DNA from: Ahaetulla prasina
Lineage: Eukaryota; Chordata; Lepidosauria; Squamata; Colubridae
Assembly (NCBI RefSeq): GCF_028640845.1
Contig: NC_080540.1
Location: 231,430,794 to 231,494,793, forward strand
DNA: 64,000 nt
Reading direction: 5' to 3'
Shown piece after piece: positions 10,363-22,024 of this stretch (its first letter is position 1; each line of letters opens with the position of its first letter). The position numbers and the translations under genes were made by a program. The notes below the pieces were generated by a model. That model was not told the origin of the DNA and made no database searches. It was given only the letters and a program-made list of their open reading frames with translations.

Positions 10363-10662
10363 GCGTGATGGTGAATCTATGGCACGCGGGTATGCCAACC
10401 ATTGCCCCAGCCCAAGTCCACCATGCATGTGTATGTACCTCCCACCCATCAGCTGGTCTTTGGGTCTCTGCCATGCATGTGCAGGGGGCGGGGCACATGG
10501 ACACACACGCTTATGCGCATGGGCCCGGGGCGCATGTGCCGGGCCTGGGGCACAGGGGCAGGGATGCGTGCACATAAATGAGCCTGGGGCACATGGATGG
10601 GGGGTGCTTTCATTGCATTTTGGGGGTTGGGCACTCAGCACCAAAAAGGTTAATCATCATTG
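10363..10662. mobile_element. hAT-like MITE (TGATGGTGAA family, 300 bp)
   Basis: Termini GCGTGATGGTGAATC and ...TTAATCATCATTG are inverted copies; flanks acataaac and acatagac match at 7 of 8 bases, consistent with a hAT target duplication. The interior is rich in CATG and GCATGTGC steps. Relatives lie at 26175, 30919 and 32229. Confidence 0.8.
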
Positions 10663-10670
10663 ACATAGAC

Positions 10671-12010
10671 AAATGTCCAAGAGGCCTCAAAGACTCTCTA
10701 AAATAATGGAAATGACCAGCTGTCTGCAAGGAATATAAATCCTTCCATTTTCCACCCTCCAGTCAGAGATGAAAAAGCTTCTTGGATGAGAAGCAAAACG
10801 ACTTCAAAGAAAAATAAGAAAGTCCAGTGGCCTCTTGAAAAATCACTTTTGGGACAGTCCAAAGTGTGCATAATTAATTAAGTTACCTGTCAGAAGCAGG
10901 TAATTTATCTTTAAACTTGGGAAATGGTAGCTGATCAGTCTTTCACAAGTTGTCTGATTTGGAACATAATGCTCAACAGCTGGGAGCCGAATAGAAGGCT
11001 GGCTTTGTGCTGGTTCCTGAATGGAAACAAGTATTTGATGGCTGATGTCGCTGCAGCACAACTCCACATTTAACTTCTCTACTGATGATAAATCAAAACA
11101 CAGAAGCAGTAGAGAATCAAAGCAGACTCTTAGCTAAATTTTTCTCTAAATTAACATTTCAGATTAAATTGTGATGATCCCAAGTCTTCTATCCCTTACA
11201 AATTCCTAGATCCTTTCTGGCAAACCCAGGTTCTATCCTTATTTCAGATGGGTAATTATTTGTATTTTTGCAAGCGCCATATTCTCATGACCATTTAAAC
11301 TGCTTGGCTCAAAAATGAACCATGTTTTCCCAGATCAATAGGACTTTTCTTATAATTTTGCAATATCTGTAGCTTTCTCCCTTTCCAAAGTGTCCTATTT
11401 GAAAATGCATATCGCAGTTCTCTTAAAAATGTGTATTTTTAGCACAAGTGTGTTTAGAAATGCCGTCTTTGAATAAAAATACTTTAAAATCATATTTAAA
11501 TTCAAATCAGTCTTTGTGCATGTGTGTGAATGTGTGTTTAAAGTGCATATTAATATAGAAAGGAGATAGGACTGAATTATGGGTGAATGCCTGAAGAAAG
11601 TGCCATGGAATAGAAATAATTCAAGAAGGCATCTAAGTGTCTTTTCAGTAAAGAAAGATGATAGAAAAAGATAAAGCAAAAAGGATAAGTTATATCAATA
11701 GGCATATTATATTATTACGCATAGTAAAATGAGTACAAGGTCTCAGATGATGAATTCTCCTTCAGTTCAATGTATTCCAGCAGATGCTGGACAAACATCT
11801 GTTGAGGATACTTCACATTAGATTTCTATATGAGCAAAGGGTCTAAGTAGCCCCAACTTTATACTTCTACAAAATGAGCATAACATCCATTCAGCTAATT
11901 TATTTTACACTAATTGGAGCCTCCATTGAGTTTATTGCTATTATTACTTAAAAAAAATATTTTGGCCTCCTCTGTTCAAAGAGGTAGAAAATAAAGAGAT
12001 GATAGATTAC
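10671..12010. other. unannotated AT-rich DNA
   Basis: No recognised repeat or gene. Short ORFs lack protein features. Confidence 0.4.
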
Positions 12011-12014
12011 TAAG

Positions 12015-12095
12015 AGGATGGATGGATGGATAGCTGAAGGGATAGCTGGCTAGGCGAATATGTGAATAGAAAGATAAATGGATAGATAGATGATA
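12015..12095 (+). repeat. degenerate GATG/GATA repeat
   Basis: Interrupted gatggatggatgg and gatagatagatg units. Confidence 0.65.
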
Positions 12096-12790
12096 GGTCA
12101 AATTTTGGCTGTTTTGTAGTCCAAATGTATAAATCTAATGCCAAACAATCACTCCATTACTTAGAAACTTTTTTTAAATGATGAGTATGTGGTTTTTGGG
12201 TCCTTTCCCAACTAGCAATGAATTGCTACTTCTACGATCATCCAACCATCACTGTGCCAAAATACCAATAATGAGCACAGGCTGAGTATTTATAAGGCGC
12301 TATTGGGAAAACAGTCAAGGTGTTTCAGATCTTCCAGGTAAACAGATATTGATGTTCAGATGATTCACGTCCACAGGAATTGATGACTTACTGTCAGGCT
12401 TAAAGAAATATTCAACTTTTTAATAAACAAATATAAATCTGCTCTAGTTCTGGTTAATCTGATTAATCTATCTAGTTTATAAATCAAACCCTCTTCATCA
12501 AAATACAGCATTTTTCTTAATTAACGAGTAATTTAGAGATAAGCTGTTTCACAGACACACAATCAAGGACTTTTTGTTTGTTTGCTTATTTGAAAAATAT
12601 ATAGCCTGAATTACCAAGAGGGATTGCATGAGGGGAGTGAGATCAATTTTATGGAGAAAAAGCATTTGAATCAATTATCTACCATCCTGCTCGGACTTTT
12701 TCCTGAGCTCTCAAACATGAGTTGAAAAGGGAGAAAAGATAAATATACTTCTGTTCTTGGAATTTCTTTGCATGGACTATAGGACAATAC

Positions 12791-13139
12791 CAGGGGTGAA
12801 ATCCTCTGAAGCCTGCTACTGGTTCTGTGAGTCTGCTACCGAGTGAGCGCTTTGTGCACACATGCGTGCCTGAGGCGCGCCCGCGCAGCATTAAAAAAGG
12901 AACATACTGAAGGCTTCCGAGTCTGCAAAGGTAAGTAGAACAATGATGGGGGGGAATCCGCTGTTCCACATGATTTAGATTAGTTAGAAAGCAGGAAATC
13001 TGATGATTCTGGCTATAAATTGCGCATCACAGCTGATCGTCGGCCAGCTGATTGTCAGAATACCGGTTCGCCCAAACTGGTAGCATTTTTTACTACCAGT
13101 TCAACCGAACCCGTCCAAACTAGTAGCATTTCATCCCTG
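12791..13139. mobile_element. hAT-like element (349 bp)
   Basis: Begins CAGGGGTGAAATCC and ends GCATTTCATCCCTG; flanks gacaatac and aacagtac agree at 6 of 8 bases, suggesting an old target duplication. Interior has tactaccagttc and accggttcg blocks. Confidence 0.75.
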
Positions 13140-13356
13140 AACAGTACTGTAGATACTCTACAGGTAATATCTTTAGACAAGGCAGTGAAAGTGATACACA
13201 AGTTGTCTATATAATTTGTCATAGTTATCATAGATGCAGAAAGAAATTATGTTATCTATTTAGAACAGGCAGAAAATGTGTTTTAGAGTGATACAAAACC
13301 CATTCAAACCATATATCAAACAGGCAACCTCAAAGGAAACCAATGCTAAACGTTTT

Positions 13357-13672
13357 CTAATCCTTGACTTACAGCAGTTCATTTATTGACTGTTCAAAGT
13401 TACAACAGCACTGAAAAATATGACTTATGACTGTTCTTCATACTTATCACCGTTGTGGCAGCCCCGTGGTCACATGATCAAAATTCAGATGCTTGGCTTC
13501 TGACTCATATTTATGACCGTTGCAGTGTCCTGGGGTCATGTGATTACCTTCTGATAAGCAAAGACAATGGGCAAGTCAGATTCACTTAACAACCATGTTA
13601 CTAATACTAACAATCGCAGTGGTTCACTTAACAACTGTGGCAAGAAAGGTCATAAAATGGGGCAAAATTCAC
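13357..13672 (+). mobile_element. Tigger-like MITE, 3' truncated
   Basis: Carries the family body (tccttgacttacagcagttc ... cataaaatggggcaaaattc) but lacks the terminal ...GACTACCTG end. Confidence 0.75.
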
Positions 13673-14251
13673 AAAACAAATGTCAGATACATCTGTTTTA
13701 TGGGAAATACAAATACGTTGGTTTCATCACCATGAATACTACTGAGCTTTATCCCAATTAGAACTGTATAATTCTACTTTAGTTGTATGGTGAATTAAAA
13801 TTGCCAAAGATTGGTCAGAGAGAACTCATGAATAATATAACCCTATGAAGCAGCAGAGAATATAGCATATAGCAGTAAACATCATAAAATTAGAATGACA
13901 TCATCAGTGATTGTGGAATATTGGTGGGCAATCAAAAAAATTATGGCCATAGAGAAGCAATCAGCTAATAGGCATTGGCATGGAGAACAACATTCATGAC
14001 ATGAAACAGGATACGTTCAGGTTTTCATGTATTAATAGCCACCATGCTGGTAGATTTCCACATTAATCATTTTGACTAGACATTTCTCATGTTGGATGTC
14101 CCAGATTTCAGATCCTCCAAACATTTGTTCTGAATCACCTGAATTCTATGGGGCTGGGTGGCAGGCATCTTTCCCATTGACAGAAGCACCCAGTAATCCC
14201 CATCTTCAGCTCCATGGCTCTTTCCCTCCCATGATAGCACCCTTACACTCC
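13673..14251. other. unannotated non-coding DNA
   Basis: Nothing recognised between the MITE and the following LTR. Confidence 0.4.
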
Positions 14252-14256
14252 TGGCC

Positions 14257-14807
14257 TGTTGTGTCTTCAGCCCCCGAGCCTGGCCTCCTGGCAGAGAATG
14301 ACTCAGGGAGTGAGGGGGAAGAGCCAACAGGGCTTCCCTCTGCAGGACCTTCCTATCTGACTCCGCACCAGGTCCCAGAGGTTTCTCCCACACCTTCCCC
14401 CTCCCAGGAAATGCCTCAAGATGCAGCTGCTGACAATCAGTCCTGGTTAAATCCCAGGCATCGCAGAAAGGAAAGGCGGGAACAACAAAAGAAGGGGTGG
14501 GGCAGGCCTAGAGAGTGCTGAGTCACGGAGCCACACCTCACAGGGTATAAAAGCAGGAGGAGCTGCTCTATAGCTTCTTGTGACGGACAAAAATTGACTC
14601 TTGGAAACTTTGGCTGCAATATTTTGAGACTAAGACTTTGGCTTCTATTTATTTCTGAACTGCAGTTACGCTGGTCTGAGGAGATAAGAGAACTTGGCAG
14701 GCCACCGCAGGTTCATTGCCAGAACTGATATCTGTCGTCGGAGTAAATTGCTGGCAGATATAGTCAGCTCGCGTGTCTGCTCGGTTGTGGTTGGTGGGGA
14801 CAGAACA
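14257..14807 (+). mobile_element. solo LTR, group B (551 bp), target duplication TGGCC
   Basis: Starts TGTTGTGTCTTCAGCCC and ends GGGGACAGAACA, flanked by an exact TGGCC duplication (14252-14256, 14808-14812). A TATA box (tataaaag) lies at 14546-14553. The first 25 bases match the LTRs at 31295 and 40126, which form the same group. Confidence 0.92.
14258..14521 (+). CDS. reading frame inside the LTR, group B
   Basis: Open from GTT at 14258 to TGA at 14519-14521, 87 sense codons. The start reads VVSSAPEPGLLAEND and the end NPRHRRKERREQQKKGWGR, i.e. acidic then strongly basic. The same register, the APEPG/PxPG start and the RRxER...GWGR end recur in the LTR frames at 31295 and 40126. The frame is also open upstream into flanking DNA, which is coincidental. 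It stops 24 bases before the TATA box. Function unknown; a polyprotein tail that enters the 3' LTR is the leading explanation. Confidence 0.45.
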   Translation, partial: VVSSAPEPGLLAENDSGSEGEEPTGLPSAGPSYLTPHQVPEVSPTPSPSQEMPQDAAADNQSWLNPRHRRKERREQQKKGWGRPREC

Positions 14808-15144
14808 TGGCCTCTTGTAGTTCTACTGTTGTCCTTGCTTGAAACAAATACAGTAAGGCAAAGACATGAAAGAAGAGTGTAGGTAGAAGAAAGACAGGCT
14901 GATTTGGACTACCCCCATAGTCATAGTGTTGAAAGGCAGGTGATTTAGGTTGAGGGCAAAGGTGTTCATATGGAAATGCTCATTTAAAAAGCGGGCAGCA
15001 AACCAGCTGACCAGCTTCCTCCTGGTAACCTTGCTCAAGAACACTAGAAGAAAGAGAAAGAGGGCATGAGAACAGGTTGATGATTCTGGATGTGTGGACA
15101 CCTGCATGTAAAAAGACACACAAAAGGTAATATTTTAACATGTA

Positions 15145-15543
15145 CAGGTAGTTTTCAATTTACGGCCACAACTGAGCCCAAAATTTAAGTTGCTAAGTTG
15201 TTACGTGAAAGAGTTGTTATGTGAGTTCTGCCCCCAATTTACGACCTTTCTTGCCACATTGTTAGGTGAATCACTGCCATTGTTAAGTTAGTAACATGGC
15301 TGTTAAGTGAATCTGCCTTCAGAAATTCACTTTGCTTCTCAGAAGGTCGCAAGAGATGATCACATGACCCTGGGACACTACAGTGGTGATAAAAATGAGT
15401 CGGTTGCCAAGCATCTGAATTTTAATCATGTGACTATAGGGGATGCTGCAAGGGTCATAAGTGTGAAATACAGTCCTATGGCCCTTTTCCAGTGCTGTTG
15501 TACTCTCGAATGGTCACAAAACGAACTGTTGTAAGTCTACCTG
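15145..15543 (-). mobile_element. Tigger-like MITE, complete (399 bp)
   Basis: Inverted termini CAGGTAGTTTTCAATTTACGG and ...GTAAGTCTACCTG lie between TA dinucleotides (15143-15144 and 15544-15545), as for pogo/Tigger transposons. The body is the cataagtgtgaaa / ttgttaagtgaatc family used repeatedly in this window. Confidence 0.85.
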
Positions 15544-15545
15544 TA

Positions 15546-16639
15546 TAATTAGCCTTTCACCCAACTTTCAACTTGTCCTACCCTTGATGCTGGACATATG
15601 GCATCAGGCACGATTTTGCAAATATTTAGCCAACACGACCACCTTCATTTCTCAGGTTGGGAAGACTTATCAGGTAGGGAAGACTGAATTAGGACACTGT
15701 GCTGGTCCCGGTACCATGACAATAATGAAGGCCTTCTGTCTCTGGGAACTGTAGCATTTGCAGAATCGTAGTAGCATAAAGGGAGGTAAGACCATGAACT
15801 AAAGGGTCAGAACAGTACAAAAGGGATTGGTGTCAGTGGATTCTAATTGGAGTTTTGGATCGCAGGCAAAGAACTTTACCCCTTACAATGAATCACTAAA
15901 TTACACTTCGCCAGTGAATGGGGAATACTCATTTCACCGATTTCAATTTCACAATATGGAGAAAAGGTGACAAGATGCCATTTCTGAGCAGACTGGTTTT
16001 ATCTGAGCAGCTTGGGATCATACGATAAGTCTTCAATGTCTAATGAAGGCTTGCAGATGATTTGGGTTTGATGTGAGACACTTTATCTTTTATTCTAGCC
16101 TTTAGCGGTTGTAAAAGCAACTATTCACAGTAAAAAAGAAAGACAGAAAAATATGCAGAAGGAAAAATGTCTCATGCTTGCAAACTTTTGTTGTTGGATT
16201 TTTTGGGGGGGGAGTGTGCATGTGTGTGCGTGTGTATTTTGTTGGGGGAAGAAACATAAGTTGGGTTTTATCCTGTAGTATTTCTGGAAAGAAAAATAGA
16301 GACTAAAAACTAATTTTTTTTGGCCAAATGATTTAATTTTTCATCTGATGCATATCCGTTGTTTGTGAAATTAAAAATAGCAATACCCTTAATTGTAAAG
16401 TAGTTTTACAGTTTAAATGTGTCTCAGAATGATTTAGAAATTTTAGAGTTTAAGTTGTTTGTGGCATGATTACTGAGTAGATACAGCAGCATATCACAAC
16501 CTATCGCCAATTCAGAGTTTGTGCTAGCAAATATAAATGAATTGGAAGAGTTCTGTTCTTAATCATTTTGTTTGCCATTTCATGACAGCTTTCAACAGAA
16601 TTGTTAAGCTATATCTTAAAATAGTAAACTGGAACAGGA
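15546..16639. other. unannotated non-coding DNA
   Basis: No repeat family or gene recognised; a G run and TG steps occur near 16202-16240. Confidence 0.4.
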
Positions 16640-17026
16640 CAGGTAATCCTTGACTTACAACAATTAATTTAGTGACCGTTCCAAGTTACAATGGCACTGG
16701 TAAAAGAGACTTACGACCGTTTTTCACACTTACAACTGTTTGCAACATCCCAGTAGTCACATGATCAATACTCATGTGCTCGGCAACTGGTTCATATTTC
16801 TGACAGTTGCAGTGTCCTGGGATCAAGTGTGGTCATCTTTTGCGACTTTCTAACAAGCAAAATTAATTTCACTTAACAATCGTGTGACTCCCTTAGCAAC
16901 TTCAGTGATTCACTTAACAATTGTGGCAAGAAACATCATCCCATGGGTCAAAATTCACTTAACAACCATCTCGCTTAGCAACAGAAATTTTGGGCCCACT
17001 TCTGGTCATAAGTCAAAGACTACCTG
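16640..17026 (+). mobile_element. Tigger-like MITE, complete (387 bp)
   Basis: Begins CAGGTAATCCTTGACTTAC and ends AGTCAAAGACTACCTG next to TA. Same family as 15145-15543 in the opposite orientation. Confidence 0.85.
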
Positions 17027-17028
17027 TA

Positions 17029-17484
17029 TTACTTCTTATTGGTTACTTGCTGGTAATTGGCTGTCCTGCTCTACACTCATGTTAGGTATTTCCCCTCTAA
17101 CATTTATGTATTTATTTGGGACCTGCCTTCCTATAAGTTAAATCCATTAATCCGCTTCTGTTCTCTTTAGTTCCAGTCCTGTAGCTTCCTGTGAGCCCAA
17201 TTAATTGCCATATTATCCAGACCACATTTAATTTGCTTGTTAATCAGAAGTGGGCTCCTTCATTAAATGCTTTGCTGAAGCAAGATATATTTTATTCAGA
17301 GCACTCCAACTATCTACTGATCAAAAGGCAGGTCTTTTCCGTTCAGGTTGCCGTTAAACTAAAGATTTCTAAGTGACCAAAATAATGGACATTTCAACTT
17401 TGATGCTCTGTTTTCATATACCTGTTGCTGTTTAAACCTCCATTACAAGAATTGAATCCTGGATGAAAATTCTGAGCTGCCACC
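17029..17484. other. unannotated non-coding DNA
   Basis: Nothing recognised. Confidence 0.35.
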
Positions 17485-17486
17485 TA

Positions 17487-17710
17487 CCATGTTTCCCCAA
17501 AAATAAGACCGGGTCTTATATTAATGTTTGCTCCAAAAGGTGCATTAGGGGTTATTTTCTGGTTAGGTCTTATTTTGGGGGAAATACCGTACTAAATGCA
17601 TCCATCTGGCTGACAATCTTATTTTGGGGGTAGGGCTTATATTACAACCATCCTGAAAAATCATGCTAGGACTTATTTTATGGTCGGGTCTTATTTTTGG
17701 GGAAACAAGG
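17487..17710. mobile_element. mariner-type MITE (CCNTGTTTCCCC, 224 bp)
   Basis: Termini CCATGTTTCCCCAAAAATAA and its inverse at the right end (ttatttttggggaaacaagg) are flanked by TA on both sides. Internal units repeat tcttattttggggg, giving further self-complementarity. Confidence 0.85.
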
Positions 17711-18082
17711 TATTACAAAAAACCTGGCTGAAGGAGGAGGAAGAATCAACCTTTTTCTGATCTGTTCCCTGGAATATTCAAGGGTGCATAGCATGAGGAT
17801 GGAAAAATGGCTTCACTCTAGGAACTTCTTCTCACTAACCAGAAGCTTCATCCAAGTTCTGGTAGATCTGGGGAGTATAGAGATAGCTTTGATGGTTGCC
17901 ATATAGGTAGTCCTCAACTTACAACAGTTCATTTAATATCCGTTCAAAGTTACAACAGCACTGAAAAATGTGATGTATGACCATTCTTCAGTTATCCTTT
18001 TAAAAAGTTGTTCTTTAAAAAAATTCAGATGCTTGGCAACTGGTTCATATTTATGACCATTGCTCTGTCCCAAGGTCATGTG

Positions 18083-18645
18083 TATTGTGACCCAGGCCCA
18101 AGTAGGTAGTAAGAAATTTAATCCGTGAAAAAACAAACAAACTTTATTCAAACAGCTGAGAATTACTTCATTCCCAGAGTTGAACAACTCAAATTAAAAC
18201 AAATGCCTCCCAACACAAATTCCTCAATTCTCTTGCAAACCTTGGTCCAATTAGGCAAACTGCCAAAGGCCTTTCTTGGCAAACATTCACAAGTCACAAA
18301 AATAAAGGCAAGATGTAGACGAAGCAGAAGACAAAGCAGAAGATGAAGCTACCAACGTTGTTTTCCGGCAAACAGTGCTGGTCTGTTTTAAGCCTTATGG
18401 GAGAGGCCAATCATCTCTTGGCCCTACTCCTGAATTGTCTTTTTTGCTTGAGCTGTTTTTGCCTTCTGGCAGCTCTTCTCATGTGTGCATTAGGAATAGG
18501 CTCCTCCTGTTCCTCTTCCTCACTACTATCAGTCTTTGGAGGCTCTGGAGTCTGCACTTCACTTCCCAATGGTCCTGGCTTCACCTTAGCCTCATCGCTG
18601 TCTGACTCCGTTGCCAACTCCGTAGGCTTCTGACGGACTACAACA
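18083..18645 (-). mobile_element. solo LTR, group A, nested (563 bp)
   Basis: On the minus strand it starts TGTTGTAGTCCGTCAG and ends ...CACAATA, the final CA having become TA. Flanks atgtg (18078-18082) and atatg (18646-18650) match at 4 of 5. It aligns along its length with 4223-4844 and is inserted into a Tigger-like MITE, so it is the younger of the two. Confidence 0.85.
18411..18644 (-). CDS. reading frame inside the nested LTR, group A
   Basis: Open from GTT at 18644 to TGA at 18411-18413, 77 sense codons, in the same register as the frame in 4223-4844. The text TELATESDSDEA and the C-terminal FRSRAKR are shared with that copy. Relative to it, a block of about 22 codons is missing with the frame kept. 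This pattern suggests the ancestor was under coding constraint. Confidence 0.45.
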   Translation of the reverse strand, partial: VVVRQKPTELATESDSDEAKVKPGPLGSEVQTPEPPKTDSSEEEEQEEPIPNAHMRRAARRQKQLKQKRQFRSRAKR

Positions 18646-19050
18646 ATATGATCCCCGTTTCTGATCTTCTAACAAGCAAACTCAATGGGGAAGACAGATT
18701 CCCTTAACAACTGGGTTAGTAGTTTATCAACTGCAGTAGTTCACTTAACAACCAGGGCGAGAAAAATTGTAACATGGGGCAAAACTTGCTTAACAAGTGT
18801 CTCAATTAACAACAGAAAATTTGTGATTGCAAGTTGAGGACAACCTGTACTGTTCCTATGTATGGTCTCTCTCAGTAGCAGAGTACAGTTAACCCCTTAC
18901 TTCCTGGAGAATTGAAGCAATGAAGTGGATAGAAAGAGAGTGGGAACTCTCAAGATAAAACAGACAAATGTGAAATGGGACCCTCTTTCCAGGACTATAG
19001 CTGCTCCACAGTAGTAGATACAGGGAAGCTCAGTAAATAGGCTGGATGTG

Positions 19051-19527
19051 ATGGAAAACAAGAAGAAATTTAATCCAGACAAAAGACTATTAAAAAAAAC
19101 CCTGGAATTTGGGATTGAGGTCAAGCTTGTGAATGGAATTGTACAATGCCACAGAGAGCAGGTTTGTATGCTAGGAATATTCCTTAACAACTCAACTATC
19201 ATTGGCTTTGCAGACTGCGACAAAAAATATATTTGCAGAAGTATGGCCATGATGCCAAAGTCAATTGATTTCCTAAATCAGTCACACTTAATAACTGTCA
19301 TCTACACCTTGGTTACAACTCTTGAAAAGTATCCAGAAATTGCAACTGGTACCAAACGGATGGCTGCTGACCAGCAGACTGTACAACACGATAAGCTTGA
19401 GATGATAACACAGAAAGATTTGCATTGGCTACTAGATGCCTGCTGGGCACAATTTACTGTAATGATGTTGTCCTTTAAAAAATATCTTAGGGGCTCTAAT
19501 TATCTGTGGGACTGTCTATCCTGCTGA
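19051..19527 (+). pseudogene. unassigned 158-codon ORF, possible retrocopy
   Basis: An ATG at 19051 opens 158 codons, unusually long for AT-rich intergenic DNA here. The protein has a basic start (MENKKKFNPDKRLLKK), a middle with GIEVKLVNG and GFADCDKKY, and WLLDACWAQF near the end, after which the text looks random. Codon use and amino acid mix look protein-like, with no introns apparent. I do not recognise the family. Options are a processed pseudogene of a host gene whose 3' part has decayed, a transposon protein fragment, or chance. No polyA tail or target duplication was found. Confidence 0.3.
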
Positions 19528-19837
19528 GCACTTGCCTGGGTGCTTAGATCAGCAGGCTCTTATGAAGATGCCAGAAGCTCCAGTGATCCCACAGTGTTGC
19601 CATCACTGATGCAAGCAAAACTACTCGGGTCTCTTTAATTTTGGAGAGTGATGAAAGTCACATGTCCACATCTTTACCCTGTGATAGTAGGGATTTATCC
19701 TTTTTGGGGGGGAAACTGCTTTCTCTATTTCTTGATTTCTGGCATTCGGTTTAATAACACGAGGTCTCAATCATTAGTATTTAAAGACTGATCTTGGATG
19801 CTGTTTAGCTAATGTGCAATTCTCTGAGGGTTCACAC

Positions 19838-20515
19838 CATGGTGAAATTCAATTTTTTTTACTACTGCTTCTGTGGGCGTGACTTGGTGGGCGTGGCTTG
19901 GTGGGTGTGACTTGATGGATGTGGTAGGGAAAGGATACTGTAAAATCTCCATTCCTACCCCACTCCATGGGAAGGATACTGCAAAATCTCCATTACCTCT
20001 CCAATCCAGGGGAAGAATGCTGTAAAATCTCTATTCCCTCCCCACTCCAGGGGAAGGATACTACAAAATTTCCATTCCCTCCCACCTCCAGGGAAGGATA
20101 TTGTAAAATCTCCATTCACTCCCCACTACAGAGGAAGGATACTGTAAAAACTCCATTTCCACCCCAATCTAGGGGAAGGATACTGTAAAATGTCCATTCC
20201 CTCCCCACTCCAGGGGAAGGATACTACAAAATCTCCATTCCCTTCCCACTCCAGGGAAGGATACTGTAAAATCTCCATTCCCTCCCCACTCCAGGGGAAG
20301 GATACTGTAAAATCTCCATTCTCTCCCCACTCCAGGGGAAGGATACTGTAAAATCTCCATTCTCCCCCCACTCCAGGGGAAAGATACTGAAAAATCCCCA
20401 TTCCCTCTCCACTCCTGGGAGAAGGAAATTGCAAAAACTCCATTCCCACCCCATTCTGGGGCCAGCCAGAGATGGTATTTGCCAGTTCTCCAAACTACTC
20501 AAAATTTCTGCTACT
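19838..20515 (+). mobile_element. hAT-like element expanded by a minisatellite
   Basis: The left end (catggtgaaattcaatttttt, then tactactgcttctgtgggcgtg) and the right end (gccagttctccaaactactc ... ctactggttct) belong to the accggttct hAT family. Between them sits a tandem array (19928-20452). Confidence 0.65.
19928..20452 (+). repeat. minisatellite, about 12 units of 41-42 bp
   Basis: Consensus ggaaggatactgtaaaatct then ccattccctccccactccagg, with unit-to-unit substitutions and small indels. Apparent ORFs on both strands follow from the repeat and are not genes. Confidence 0.9.
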
Positions 20516-20571
20516 GGTTCTAATCTAGTCTTCAGATCTAGATTCTAATCTAGATCTAAAGAATCAGTATA

Positions 20572-20707
20572 CCCTTTCCCCCCCCAAAATAAGACATCCC
20601 CTGATAATAAGCCCAATTGGGCTTTTGAGCGCATGGCAATAAGGCCAAGCGGTTATTTCAGGGTTCAAAAAAATATAAGACAGGGTCTTATTTTTGGGGA
20701 AACACGG
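20572..20707. mobile_element. mariner-type MITE (136 bp)
   Basis: Ends ...tcttatttttggggaaacacgg before TA at 20708; the left end CCCTTTCCCCCCCCAAAATA follows TA at 20570. Related to 17487-17710. Confidence 0.75.
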
Positions 20708-21007
20708 TAGGTAGTCCTCAATTTATGACCACAATTGAGTTCGAAATTTCCAGTGCTAAGTGAGACAGTTGTTAAGTGAGATTTGCCCCTTTCTTGCCAC
20801 AGTTGTTAAGTGAATCACTGCAATTGTTACGTTAGTAGCACGGTTGGAAAGTGAATCTGGCTTCCCCCTTGACTAGTTCGTTGATCACATGAACCTGGGA
20901 CACTGCAACCGTCATAAATACATGCCAGTTGCCAAGCATCCAAATTTTGATAACGTGACTATGTGGATGCTGCAATGGTCATAAGTCCTTTGGGAGAAGG
21001 GCGGTAT

Positions 21008-22024
21008 TTATTTATTTATTTATTTATTTTATTTATTAAATTTTTATACCGCCCTTCTCCCGAAGGACTCAGGGCGGTGTACAGCCAGAGATAAGACACA
21101 GAATATATACAATTAAAACCTACAATTAAAACGTAACAAATTGCAAAAGACTGATAATTTAAAATTTTGAATTTAAAATTTTAAAAATATCAATAAAACC
21201 CCAAATTAAAATCAAAACTATTATGCCAGTCCCGCTTGAATAAATAAGTGTGTTTTTAGCTCACGACGGAAGGTCCGAAGATCAGGCACTTGACGTAGGT
21301 CAGGGGGAAGTTTATTCCAAAGCGTCGATGCTCCCACAGAGAAGGTCCTACTCCTGGAAGCCGCCAGCCGACACTGTTTGGCGGACGGCACCCTGAGGAG
21401 ACCCTCTCTGTGAGAGCGTACGGGTCGGTGGGAGGCATAGGGTAACAGCAGGCGGTCTCGTAAGTACCCGGGTCCTAAGCCATGGAGTGCTTTAAAGGTG
21501 GTAACCAAAATCTTGAAGCGCACCCGAAAGACCACAGGAAGCCAGTGCAGACTACGGAGCAGTGGTGTTACGTGGGAGCCACGAACGGCTCCCGTTACTA
21601 CTCGCGCAGCCGCATTCTGGACTAACTGCAGCCTCTCGGTGCACCTCAAGGGCAGCCCCATGTAGAGAGCATTGCAGTAATCCAACCGAGACGTAACCAG
21701 AGCGTGGGTGACTGTGCATAAGGCATCCTGGTCAAGGAAGGGACGCAACTGGCGGACCAAGCGAACTTGGTAAAAAGCCCTCCTGGAGACGGCCGCCAGA
21801 TGTTCATCAAAGGACAGCCGTCCATCCAGGAGGACGCCCAAGTTGCGAACCACCTCCTTTGGGGCCACTAACTCGCCCCCAACAGTCAGCTGCGGATGCA
21901 GCTGACTGTACCGGGGTGCCGGCATCCACAGCCACTCCGTCTTGGAGGGATTGAGCTTGAGTCTGTTTCTCCCCATCCAGACCCGTACAGCTTCCAGGCA
22001 CCGGGACAGCACTTCGACCGCTTC
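21008..22024 (-). mobile_element. L2 LINE, 5' truncated (1 kb)
   Basis: The 3' end with (TTTA)n tail is at 21008-21040 and the element reads leftwards. It is flanked by cggtat (21002-21007 and 22025-22030). It contains an intact C-terminal ORF2 region. Confidence 0.85.
21221..22024 (-). pseudogene. L2 ORF2 C-terminal region
   Basis: About 267 uninterrupted codons end in a stop at 21221. Hallmarks of the L2 clade follow in order: NPSKTEW, LGVLLDGRLSF, HALVTSRLDYCNALY, LQLVQNAAARV, HWLPV.FR..FKIL, FKALHGLGPGYL and LWNKLPPDLR. These follow the RT fingers/palm and form the typical C-terminal domain. The endonuclease and RT catalytic core are missing by 5' truncation, so this is a dead fragment, but the lack of stops indicates recent insertion. 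Confidence 0.88.

Larger units (their letters stand above)
17904..18847 (+). mobile_element. Tigger-like MITE split by a solo LTR
   Basis: The left part starts TAGGTAGTCCTCAACTTAC after TA, the right part ends GTTGAGGACAACCTG before TA. Removing the nested LTR (18083-18645) and one duplication leaves about 376 bp, the size of the intact copy at 16640. Confidence 0.85.

Noticed and set aside
19967..20502. ORFs with repeated SFPWSGE-like peptides, and regular spacing resembling a CRISPR array
   Set aside because: A contiguous 41-42 bp minisatellite with no unique spacers; the peptides follow from the repeat.
20987..21062. Inverted hairpin at the L2 end read as twin priming
   Set aside because: Better explained by an L2 inserted in an older opposite-strand L2 tail, with cggtat at both joints.
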